This document shows, one piece after another, positions 17,568 through 25,459 of a DNA stretch of 64,000 nt. Positions within the stretch are counted from its first letter, which is position 1, and each line of letters opens with the position of its first letter. This DNA comes from Tetzosporium hominis (GTDB taxonomy: Bacteria > Bacillota > Bacilli > Bacillales_A > Planococcaceae), in NCBI RefSeq assembly GCF_002265435.1, contig NZ_NOKQ01000220.1, positions 124,001-188,000 of the forward strand, given 5' to 3'. Position numbers and translations under genes: made by a program. The notes beneath the pieces are model-generated. The model was not told the origin of the DNA, searched no databases, and saw only the letters and a program-made list of their open reading frames with translations.

Positions 17568-18524
17568 ATGGACAATCAGCGTCACGTAGAAGTAGCTTGG
17601 TCACAGGAAGAACTAAATCAAAAAATCGAAACTTTAAAAGCCCAGGGATATAATGAATCAGATATTCACGTGGTCACGAAAGACCCAGACCGTTTCCAGG
17701 TACATACAACTGAAACTCATGTAGACACGCATGAAGCTGGTTCGTTTTGGGACCGTTTTAAATCGTTCTTTACTGGTGAAGATGCAACTTCAGAAAGTTT
17801 ACATCGTTTGAACTTGGAACAAACGGAAAGAGATCATTATGCAACAGATTTGGCGAATGGAGGCGCCATTCTCTATGTAGATCATGCACTCCGTTCAGAT
17901 GACTACAATACATTTGGTGAAACTGGCAATTCTTATGAGTCTTATCATGGAGATACCACAGGCACAGTGGGAACTGAATTCGTCAACAATCGCTTCACGG
18001 ATAATGAACCCGCTTTAGGCGAGCACACTCCTGAGGAAAACCGTCAGTTATTTAAAAATGAAGGGCAAGCTTACTCAGGTGAAGGTCATGTTGAAAACGA
18101 TGCATACAACATCGAGCCTCGAATGACAGAAGAACAGAAAACGGAACATGCAACATTTGAGCAAGCGCAACCGCGTTTTGAAACAACAGAATCAACGTTT
18201 GAAACAACAGAATCATCAACTTTTGAAACACCGAATCCTACATTTGAAACGACTGAATCCACTTTCGACAACAAAGAAGTAACGTTTGAGTCTACCGAAC
18301 CTAGTGCCTATGATCAGTCGCGTGCTTATGGTGCTGAATCGCCAGGCGCAGATCCGAATTTAGGACCAGCTGCGTTTGGTGATTTAGAACCTGCGATGGA
18401 AGATGAAGGGCGCGAACCTGCAGCTATTGAAGACAGCTTGGGGAATCACGAGCATGAGGAACGTGTTGAGGAGATTGAAAATCGTCGTTCTGAAAACAAT
18501 ATGCAAGACCGTAGTAACTACTAA
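17568..18524 (+). CDS. YflT-domain general stress protein with repeat-rich tail
   Basis: A 318-residue protein. Residues about 5-110 form a YflT/GSP17M-type domain (EVAWSQEELNQKIETLKAQG, then SDIHVVTKDPDR and ANGGAILYVD), common among sigma-B-controlled stress proteins. Residues about 195-250 contain six or seven imperfect copies of a TFETTES-like unit, and the whole tail is acidic and presumably disordered. The usual GSP17M is only about 110 residues, so this is an extended form. AGGAGG precedes the ATG. A second, standard-length YflT gene lies at 27695. Confidence 0.82.
   Translation: MDNQRHVEVAWSQEELNQKIETLKAQGYNESDIHVVTKDPDRFQVHTTETHVDTHEAGSFWDRFKSFFTGEDATSESLHRLNLEQTERDHYATDLANGGAILYVDHALRSDDYNTFGETGNSYESYHGDTTGTVGTEFVNNRFTDNEPALGEHTPEENRQLFKNEGQAYSGEGHVENDAYNIEPRMTEEQKTEHATFEQAQPRFETTESTFETTESSTFETPNPTFETTESTFDNKEVTFESTEPSAYDQSRAYGAESPGADPNLGPAAFGDLEPAMEDEGREPAAIEDSLGNHEHEERVEEIENRRSENNMQDRSNY
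18170..18300 (+). repeat. In-gene TFETTES-type repeats
   Basis: Degenerate 18-24-nt units encoding FETTEST, FETTESS, FETPNP, FETTEST, FDNKEV and FESTEP inside the YflT-domain gene. Unit length varies in multiples of three, so the frame is kept. Confidence 0.8.
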
Positions 18525-18535
18525 TTCTATTCAAG

Positions 18536-18571
18536 AAAGCCATAATCGAAAGTGCGCTTATGGCTTTTTTT
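18536..18571 (+). terminator. Terminator of the YflT-domain gene
   Basis: AAAGCCATAA...TTATGGCTTTTTTT. The following 210 nt to the next gene are AT-rich; I see no confident promoter or riboswitch in them. Confidence 0.85.
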
Positions 18572-18780
18572 ACTTTTAAACAACTAGGAAGACTCCTAAT
18601 TTTTATTGAGTATATAAAATTATATTACATAAGAAGAAAAGACAAATTACCTATTTACAGTAGAGTGGTTTTAAAATGCATATTAAATGATTTGAGAATA
18701 GAGGTAAAAGGACTATCTAATAGATGGATATAGTGCTAATGTGAGAGTATAAAATTCTCCTAAAAGAAGGCGATTGCAAT

Positions 18781-19611
18781 ATGACTAATAAAATTTTTTG
18801 GATTGATGAAGCGGAATCTATTTTTTATATTCTTCAAGGTGCTTTAGCTAGAACTAAGGCTCCCATCTCAATTGTACACATAGTTCCAAAAACTAAGGAA
18901 GCGCAATTCTCAGACGAGCAAGTGCTCGGATTTATAAGAAAGGCTGACGTTGTATTCCATGATACGGATCAAGCTGGATGGTGGGGGATTCTTCCCAACA
19001 GTGGCAAAAAAGAAGTGGCAGCTTTCTTAAAACGTATGAAACACCACTTTGGTATTGAAGGCCCATCTCCTTATCATGTTTTTTTTACAGAGGTGCGTGA
19101 CCCTCAGACGTCTTTAATTGAAATAGTAAAAATGATTAAAACGATGCCGAAAACAGAAGAGACATCTACTGTAAATTATGTAGATGGGCCTTGGGATAAG
19201 GGGGAGAAGAGCACTATTAAAGTTAGTCTAGTTGTGGGTGAACCAATCATTCGGGATGTCTTAAAACGGTCGATTTCTACCATGCGATTGGATCATTTTG
19301 ATATTGAATTGCAACAATTTGAAGATGGACTCGCTTTTGAATCCTCGGAGTGGCATAAAAGTGCACATACCCACATTGTTGTTCTTGATGATGTTTTACC
19401 TAAAAAGAATGGTATGGAAGTTGTTCATTTTTTAAGAAACCAAGCAAGCAATCAGAAGTTTCATATCTTTATGTTAACAGACCGTGTTTCTGAAGAAAAT
19501 TTGATTACTGCCTATCAGATGGGTATTGATGAGATGATTCATAAACCATTTAATTTAAGATTGTTTGAATCACTTCTAAGAAGGTCTATAGATAGGTTGT
19601 GGTTTGAATGA
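18781..19611 (+). CDS. Receiver-domain protein without output domain, first gene of polysaccharide operon
   Basis: A 276-residue cytoplasmic protein. The C-terminal half (about 150-276) is a response-regulator receiver: VVLDDVLPKKNGMEVV supplies the phospho-acceptor Asp203 with Pro+4 and Gly+8, and MIHKPF supplies the conserved Lys near 255. The N-terminal half (WIDEAESIFYILQGAL...) looks like a second, degenerate receiver-like fold without an acceptor. No DNA-binding or enzymatic output is present, so it probably acts by protein contact. The stop overlaps the next ATG (ATGA), so it is co-translated with the HEAT protein and synthase below. Confidence 0.78.
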   Translation: MTNKIFWIDEAESIFYILQGALARTKAPISIVHIVPKTKEAQFSDEQVLGFIRKADVVFHDTDQAGWWGILPNSGKKEVAAFLKRMKHHFGIEGPSPYHVFFTEVRDPQTSLIEIVKMIKTMPKTEETSTVNYVDGPWDKGEKSTIKVSLVVGEPIIRDVLKRSISTMRLDHFDIELQQFEDGLAFESSEWHKSAHTHIVVLDDVLPKKNGMEVVHFLRNQASNQKFHIFMLTDRVSEENLITAYQMGIDEMIHKPFNLRLFESLLRRSIDRLWFE

Positions 19612-20663
19612 GGATCTCAACTACGGTATTGTTGTGGATCATACTGATTCTCCTTACCTTGCTAGTGATTTTTAGTATCTATTTGACCATTTTGAGATTG
19701 CTAGAAAAACGCCGTTTGCGTCACGAGGAAAATTATGTAGAACGTTCAAAAGCATATTGGATGAATTACTTATTCTATAATCAAGAGTGGAATGAAGAAA
19801 TGGTTCCTAAGACGCTTGATGAAAAGCGAGCGGCAGAACGCTTACTTGTGAAATTTCTAAACAGCGTCTATGTAGAAGGGACTCGTGAAAAGATCTATTT
19901 GTTCGCAGAAAGATACATGACCTCTTATTACAGCAAGATGCTAGCGAGTACTGAGTGGAGTCATCGTATGAATGGGCTTTATCGAGTGATTGATTTTCGT
20001 CTCGTGGAACTTGCAGAGAAGCATCTAGATAAGTGGAGTAACCGAAAAGTCCGAAATGCAGAAGAAAAGTATTATTTGTCTTTACTAAAGATTACTGTAG
20101 GAAGAACTACCGCAATTGATCTTATAAAACAAGACGAAGTTGAGTTTTCAGAGCATCAAAATCGTGCCCTTCTGTTAAAGTTGAAGCAAATAGATTTGGA
20201 TGCATTGATTTCTAATTACGACTACTTGCCACACAATTCCAAATTAGCTTTGATTGATGTGGTAGGAGAGAAAAACTATATTCACTACCAAGAATTTTTT
20301 GTTGAACAGCTCGAGAAAGAAGAGCTTTCCGAAGTACGAATTCGTATATTAAAGTCACTAGAACTAATGGGCTTTATCCGCGACTTTCAGCCGTTCATTC
20401 CGTTTCTATCCTCGTCATTTTGGCAAGAGCGGATGTTGGCATCAAGGATTGTCGGCATGTTTCCTTTAAGTGAAAGTCAGCACTATCTGCTGCCTCTGTT
20501 AGAAGACGAGAGCTGGTGGGTGCGCTCCACAGCTGCTAAAGCCATTGCCAAGCAAAAAGGTGGTATTTCGATTCTGACAAATTATCAATTGCTTACTGAA
20601 GATCGCTTTGCTAAAGAAATCATAGACGAGCAATTGTTGAAAGAGGAGACGGTCACATTATGA
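19608..20663 (+). CDS. Membrane-anchored HEAT-repeat protein
   Basis: A 351-residue protein: one N-terminal transmembrane helix (about 5-28), then an alpha-helical cytoplasmic domain. The C-terminal part shows HEAT-like pairs, for example SSSFWQERMLASRIVGMFP followed by LLEDESWWVRSTAAKAIAKQ. HEAT scaffolds usually bind partner proteins; here the overlap with both neighbours (ATGA at each end) suggests it connects the receiver protein to the glycosyltransferase. This is inference from arrangement. Confidence 0.75.
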   Translation: MRISTTVLLWIILILLTLLVIFSIYLTILRLLEKRRLRHEENYVERSKAYWMNYLFYNQEWNEEMVPKTLDEKRAAERLLVKFLNSVYVEGTREKIYLFAERYMTSYYSKMLASTEWSHRMNGLYRVIDFRLVELAEKHLDKWSNRKVRNAEEKYYLSLLKITVGRTTAIDLIKQDEVEFSEHQNRALLLKLKQIDLDALISNYDYLPHNSKLALIDVVGEKNYIHYQEFFVEQLEKEELSEVRIRILKSLELMGFIRDFQPFIPFLSSSFWQERMLASRIVGMFPLSESQHYLLPLLEDESWWVRSTAAKAIAKQKGGISILTNYQLLTEDRFAKEIIDEQLLKEETVTL

Positions 20664-22081
20664 GTATATGGGAAGCTATCCTAGTATTCTTCGGAAGATT
20701 TTTAATTCTTTATATGATCGGTGTCATCATCATTTATACTTTGATGTTAATCATGTCCTTGCTCAAATTGCGAAAAGAATACCAGCTAGATAAAGAAGAA
20801 CTGGATGATGATTTCTTAACAAGTTATTATTCGAAGCCTGTTTCCATACTAGTCCCGGCATTTAACGAAGAAAAAGGTGTAGTGGATAGTGTTCGCTCTC
20901 TGCTCAGCCTTCGATATCCTCAGTTTGAAATTATTGTGATTAACGATGGATCAACAGACGCCACAAAAGACATTATGGTCCAGTACTTTGCAATGAAAAA
21001 AATCAACCGAGTCATTCGGAGACAATTAGACACAGAAGAAATCCAAGAAATCTACCAGTCTAGTATCCATCCAAACCTAGTCCTAGTGAATAAACTGAAT
21101 GGTGGAAAAGCAGATGCTCTGAATGCAGGAATCAATGTTTCTAGATTCCCTTACGTCTGTTCGATTGATGGAGATTCCATTCTAGAAGAACGTTCGCTTC
21201 TTCGTATTATGAAGCCAATTGTTGCCTCTAATGGAGAAGTGATTGCAGCTGGAGGAAATGTCCGAATTGCAAATGGGTTGTATGTAGAGCATGGAGCGAT
21301 TTCAAGTCCGGCACTTCCAAACAATCTTATTGTAGTGATGCAGGCAGTAGAATATTTACGTGCCTTTTTAATGGGACGTATTGCACTTAGCCGATTCAAC
21401 TTAGTATTGATTATCTCAGGAGCGTTTTCTGTGTTCTCGAAGTCATGGGTCGTGCAAGCTGGCGGATATGACAAGAATACAATAGGTGAGGATATGGAAT
21501 TAGTCGTACGGTTGCATAGGGTTTTAGCAGAAAGTAAGGAGAAGAAACGAATTGAATTTGTTCCAGATCCAGTTTGCTGGACGGAAGTGCCCTCTAAACT
21601 CTCTGTGTTGAGAAGACAGCGGAGACGTTGGCATCAAGGATTGACAGAGAGCTTGTGGCGTCACAAGAGAATGACCTTAAACCCGCGCTATGGTGCCGTT
21701 GGGATGATTTCCATGCCTTACTTCTGGTTGATTGAATTTTTAGGACCTATTATTGAAATTGGAGGCTACATCTATTTGGTCTTCGCTCTTTTTGCAGGAG
21801 ATGTATACATTGAAATAGCTATTCTACTGGCGCTGTTGTTAATTTTGTACGGAAGCGTATTCTCGATGGGCTCCGTTCTTATGGAAGCGTGGAGTGTGAA
21901 TCGTTATCCGCGCATTCGTGATATTTACCGCTTGCTGATTATGGCATTAACTGAAATCTTTTGGTACCGCCCGTTAACATTATTATGGCGACTAGAAGGA
22001 CTGATTCGAACTATTTTCCGTCGTAAAGAATGGGGGAAAATGGAGCGTACCGGTTTTCAGAAGAAGGAGAGTATATCATGA
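20660..22081 (+). CDS. Processive family 2 glycosyltransferase (polysaccharide synthase)
   Basis: A 473-residue integral membrane synthase of the cellulose/hyaluronan/poly-GlcNAc type. After one N-terminal helix come SILVPAFNEEKGV, INDGSTD, the SIDGDS metal site near residue 169, GEDMEL (general-base motif) and the QRRRW signature near 319, all marks of processive GT2 enzymes. About four helices follow. There is no PilZ domain, so c-di-GMP would have to act through a partner. The sugar is unknown; similarity in layout to PgaC/IcaA is general only. Confidence 0.85.
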   Translation: MSIWEAILVFFGRFLILYMIGVIIIYTLMLIMSLLKLRKEYQLDKEELDDDFLTSYYSKPVSILVPAFNEEKGVVDSVRSLLSLRYPQFEIIVINDGSTDATKDIMVQYFAMKKINRVIRRQLDTEEIQEIYQSSIHPNLVLVNKLNGGKADALNAGINVSRFPYVCSIDGDSILEERSLLRIMKPIVASNGEVIAAGGNVRIANGLYVEHGAISSPALPNNLIVVMQAVEYLRAFLMGRIALSRFNLVLIISGAFSVFSKSWVVQAGGYDKNTIGEDMELVVRLHRVLAESKEKKRIEFVPDPVCWTEVPSKLSVLRRQRRRWHQGLTESLWRHKRMTLNPRYGAVGMISMPYFWLIEFLGPIIEIGGYIYLVFALFAGDVYIEIAILLALLLILYGSVFSMGSVLMEAWSVNRYPRIRDIYRLLIMALTEIFWYRPLTLLWRLEGLIRTIFRRKEWGKMERTGFQKKESIS

Positions 22082-24978
22082 ACCGATTTGTACTTCTAAT
22101 TCTACTAGTGGCAGGCATCTTTGGCCTGCCCTATTTGTTTTGGTTGTTCCAAGGGAACTCAGGTGTCTCGGCGTCTGAACAGACTCGAGAAGACTTGCAG
22201 CAGTACCAAGGAATGGACTGGTATTTCAAGCATGTGAAGTGGGAAGGTGATTCTGCACCTCTTGAACTTTCGATACTTCCTGAAGACGTGACTCAAGAAA
22301 AGTGGGATGCGGCTATTGATGCTGAACAGAAACAGAAACTTGTTCTGTTGCAGCCTATCAATTGGTTAGGAGTACAAGATGAGCTTCTAAAAAGAGAAAT
22401 CGAAGACTTTACAGGCGCTCGTTCAACAGGCTGGGTTTTCCGTTATTTCGATGATCTATCGAGCTCGAATTCGGATATTCCTGAATCCACTTTGGCACTT
22501 CAGGAGAATTGGGATTATAGTGGAGCTGGTTACATATTTACAAATGACCGATTAGAGCAAGTGGTTGTTGTGCCGAGTGATGAGCCTCTAGAGCAAGGGA
22601 CCGAGGAGCAGTGGGTGACAAGTGACTTCCAAGGATGGATTGAAGTGATGGATGCATCGATTGATGAAGAGGTTTCGTTTTGGTTCCGTCTACCCGATGA
22701 AGTTACGAATCAACTTGAAGGCATAGTGGATGGGCAGCAGGTTCCGGGAATCATTGAGCGTTCGCATCCGAAAGTACACACAGCTTATATGGCTGGGAAC
22801 TTTCAAGAATTAGAATCACCGCCAGGACTTTATCAGATCTATGCGTTATCTGATGTCTATGGATTTTTCTATAAAAACAGAAGTGATGGATTTTATTGGT
22901 CTACATTCACGGATGAATTAGATCGAATAATAGCAAATGCAAAAGAACTGCCAGGTGATGTTGAAAAAAGAAATGAAGAACTTACTTACCATTCCCGTAT
23001 AGGGCAAGATGAATTTGAAGTCAAAGTAGATGGTGAGTGGCAATCGTTTACAGCCAAAGGAGTCAATATTGGTATGGGAGCACCAGGCTATTTCCCAGGT
23101 GAAGCTGGCATTTCTGAAGAACAATACTACCGGTGGTTCCAACAGATTGGTGAAATGAATGCCAATTCGATCCGTGTTTACACTGTACATCCGCCAGGAT
23201 TTTATCGAGCACTAAAACGATACAACGAAGAACATGACACGCCACTCTACGTCTTCCACGGAGTGTGGGCAGAGGAAGAGTTGTTAGAGGAAACGAAAAA
23301 TGCATTTAATGAGGAGACGCAGAAACGATTCCAAAAAGAGTACCAGGACATCGTAAATATTCTTCACGGAAATGCACGTGTGTTACCTCAAGTCGGGCAT
23401 GCATCTGGTACCTATGATGCTGACATCTCAGATTACGTGATTGGTTGGATCATTGGGATTGAGTGGTACCCTGAAATGGTCATCGGAACCAATGAAGCGA
23501 ATAAAGATATTGGCGACTATGAAGGCGAGTACGTCTATACAGAAGGGGCATCACCTTTTGAACATTGGCTCGCAGAACATATGGATGATATCATCAAATA
23601 CGAGATGGATACTTACAATGAAATTCGTCCAATTAGTTTTACGAACTGGGTAACAACGGACTTATTAGATCATCCATCCGAACCACTTGAAAACGAAGAC
23701 ATGGTTAGTGTGAATCCAAATGTGGTTTCTGTAAAAGGAGAGCTTGAAAAGGTCGGACAGTTTGCCTCGTACCACATCTATCCGTATTATCCAGACTTCC
23801 TGAATGTGGATAAAACTTACAGGGAGTACGTGGATCAAGATGGCATGAAAAATAGTTATGCAGGCTATCTGAACGATTTGAAAAAAGCTCATAAGATGCC
23901 AGTCTTAGTAGCGGAATTTGGAATTCCCGCTTCTCGTGGTGGAACCCATGTTAACCCATACGGGTGGAATCAAGGGAATGTGACAGAGGAGCAGCAAGGG
24001 GAAATCGTTGCGAAACTTTACCGAACCATTTTAGCGGAAGACTATTTAGGAGGACTTGTATTCAGTTGGCAGGATGAGTGGTTCAAGAGAACTTGGAATA
24101 CGATGGACTATGACAATCCGGAAAGACGTCCTTACTGGTCGAACCAGCAGACAAATGAACAGCATTTTGGATTACTCAGTTTTGATTCGATGAAGGTGAA
24201 AGTAGATGGAGACTTTGAAGATTGGGCAGAGGAAGAGGCACATACAAAAAAATCTTCTGTTGAGTTGAAGGTCAGTCATGATGAAACCTATCTTTATTTA
24301 AATCTACTTGGAATCAAAGAAACGGACCTGGCTCAGATCCTGCTGGATACCATTCCGGATCAAGGAAATAAAACCGTGCGTGATGTGAAGTTCCAGGAAG
24401 GAATAGACTTCCAAGTATCGCTTGACGGAGATGAGTCTCGACTACTGATTGACTCCTATTATGACTTCTACCATTACTTGTATGGCAACGATCAAAAAAT
24501 GATTGAACCAGTGTCGACGGGACGTAAGAATTCTGGAAAGTTTACACCGATTTATTACGTGTTAAATAAGCAATTGTACTATCCGGAGTTAAAGAAAGTA
24601 GAACCGTTTCAATTTTATGAGACAGGTAAGCTGACTCGAGGAAATGGAAATCCGTCTTCTCCAGACTATAATTCTTTAGCAGATTACGAGTTTGGTGAGG
24701 AAGGAGTGGAAATTCGAATTCCTTGGTTGCTGCTTCAGTTCCGTGATCCAAGTCGTCTAGAAGTCATCGGTGATGTCTTCCAAGATGGGGTCGAAGCGAG
24801 TGAAGTGATTGAATCTATCGGAATTGGAGCTATTGTCGAAACGGAAGATGGCGAAGTAGTTGTCTTGCCTGGAGAAAGCCAGGAACTGCCTCGCTACACT
24901 TGGGAGACATGGAATATTCCTACGTTCCAAGAGAGGTTGAAACCTTCCTATTATATTTTGCAAGATGCCTTTAAATAA
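22078..24978 (+). CDS. Large membrane-anchored glycosidase-like protein with CBM9/DOMON-like C-terminus
   Basis: A 966-residue protein starting at the ATG at 22078 (AAGGAGA upstream, overlapping the synthase stop). Residues 1-25 are an uncleaved-looking signal anchor. Residues about 300-690 read as a glycoside hydrolase TIM barrel: GVNIGMGAPGYFPGEAG, ANSIRVYTVHPPGFY, IIGIEWYPEM (Glu near 460) and VLVAEFGIPASRGG (Glu near 612, a plausible nucleophile). The C-terminal part begins VDGDFEDWAEE and resembles CBM9/DOMON-like sandwich domains. It probably processes the polymer made by the adjacent synthase. Exact GH family not determined. Confidence 0.75.
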   Translation: MNRFVLLILLVAGIFGLPYLFWLFQGNSGVSASEQTREDLQQYQGMDWYFKHVKWEGDSAPLELSILPEDVTQEKWDAAIDAEQKQKLVLLQPINWLGVQDELLKREIEDFTGARSTGWVFRYFDDLSSSNSDIPESTLALQENWDYSGAGYIFTNDRLEQVVVVPSDEPLEQGTEEQWVTSDFQGWIEVMDASIDEEVSFWFRLPDEVTNQLEGIVDGQQVPGIIERSHPKVHTAYMAGNFQELESPPGLYQIYALSDVYGFFYKNRSDGFYWSTFTDELDRIIANAKELPGDVEKRNEELTYHSRIGQDEFEVKVDGEWQSFTAKGVNIGMGAPGYFPGEAGISEEQYYRWFQQIGEMNANSIRVYTVHPPGFYRALKRYNEEHDTPLYVFHGVWAEEELLEETKNAFNEETQKRFQKEYQDIVNILHGNARVLPQVGHASGTYDADISDYVIGWIIGIEWYPEMVIGTNEANKDIGDYEGEYVYTEGASPFEHWLAEHMDDIIKYEMDTYNEIRPISFTNWVTTDLLDHPSEPLENEDMVSVNPNVVSVKGELEKVGQFASYHIYPYYPDFLNVDKTYREYVDQDGMKNSYAGYLNDLKKAHKMPVLVAEFGIPASRGGTHVNPYGWNQGNVTEEQQGEIVAKLYRTILAEDYLGGLVFSWQDEWFKRTWNTMDYDNPERRPYWSNQQTNEQHFGLLSFDSMKVKVDGDFEDWAEEEAHTKKSSVELKVSHDETYLYLNLLGIKETDLAQILLDTIPDQGNKTVRDVKFQEGIDFQVSLDGDESRLLIDSYYDFYHYLYGNDQKMIEPVSTGRKNSGKFTPIYYVLNKQLYYPELKKVEPFQFYETGKLTRGNGNPSSPDYNSLADYEFGEEGVEIRIPWLLLQFRDPSRLEVIGDVFQDGVEASEVIESIGIGAIVETEDGEVVVLPGESQELPRYTWETWNIPTFQERLKPSYYILQDAFK

Positions 24979-24980
24979 CG

Positions 24981-25021
24981 AAAAACTCTGACTCCTACAC
25001 AGTGAGGAGCAGAGTTTTTTA
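24981..25021 (+). terminator. Terminator of the synthase operon
   Basis: AAAAACTCTG...CAGAGTTTTTT with an inner CTCCT/AGGAG-type stem, just after the stop codon at 24978. Confidence 0.88.
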
Positions 25022-25070
25022 CTAGACAACATTATACCTTATTGGGTATTTTAAAATAGAGGTGAATGAA

Positions 25071-25439
25071 GTGAAAAAACTATTAGTAGTGGTGACCATT
25101 CTAATGATGTTGTTAGTCGCATGTTCTAATGATGAATCATCCTATGAAACGATTGCACTGAATGACGTGGTTAGTCAACAAGAACAAGGAGCACTAGTCG
25201 TCGATGTGCGAGAAGCGGATGAATATGCAGCAGGTCATATTCCAGGTGCAATGAACAAGCCTTTATCTGAAATTAGTGCTGGTAACTACGAAGGATTAGA
25301 TCCTGAACAAAGTTATGTCATTGTTTGTCAATCGGGGAATCGATCTAAGCAAGCAAGTGATATCTTAGCTGAAGAGGGCTACCAAGTAACGAATGTAGAG
25401 CAAGGTATGTCAAGCTGGACAGGCGCAGTAGAGAAGTAA
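25071..25439 (+). CDS. Rhodanese-domain lipoprotein
   Basis: A 122-residue lipoprotein (signal ending MLLVAC) with one rhodanese domain: VVDVREADEYAAGHIPGAMN, then the active-site loop VCQSGNRSKQAS carrying the catalytic cysteine. Single-domain rhodaneses transfer sulfane sulfur or act in thiol redox outside the membrane. I prefer the GTG at 25071, preceded by GAGGTGA, over the GTG at 25062 that lies inside that site. Confidence 0.85.
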   Translation: MKKLLVVVTILMMLLVACSNDESSYETIALNDVVSQQEQGALVVDVREADEYAAGHIPGAMNKPLSEISAGNYEGLDPEQSYVIVCQSGNRSKQASDILAEEGYQVTNVEQGMSSWTGAVEK

Positions 25440-25459
25440 CTCTACTACGCCTGTTTTTT
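25419..25459. terminator. Terminator overlapping the rhodanese stop codon
   Basis: ACAGGCGCAGTAGAG...CTCTACTACGCCTGT followed by T6; the left arm is coding. Convergent with topB. Confidence 0.85.

Noticed and set aside
18572-18780. Riboswitch or clear promoter before the receiver-HEAT-GT2 operon
   Set aside because: The region is AT-rich with several partial -10 boxes, but no pair with proper spacing and no structured leader could be defended.
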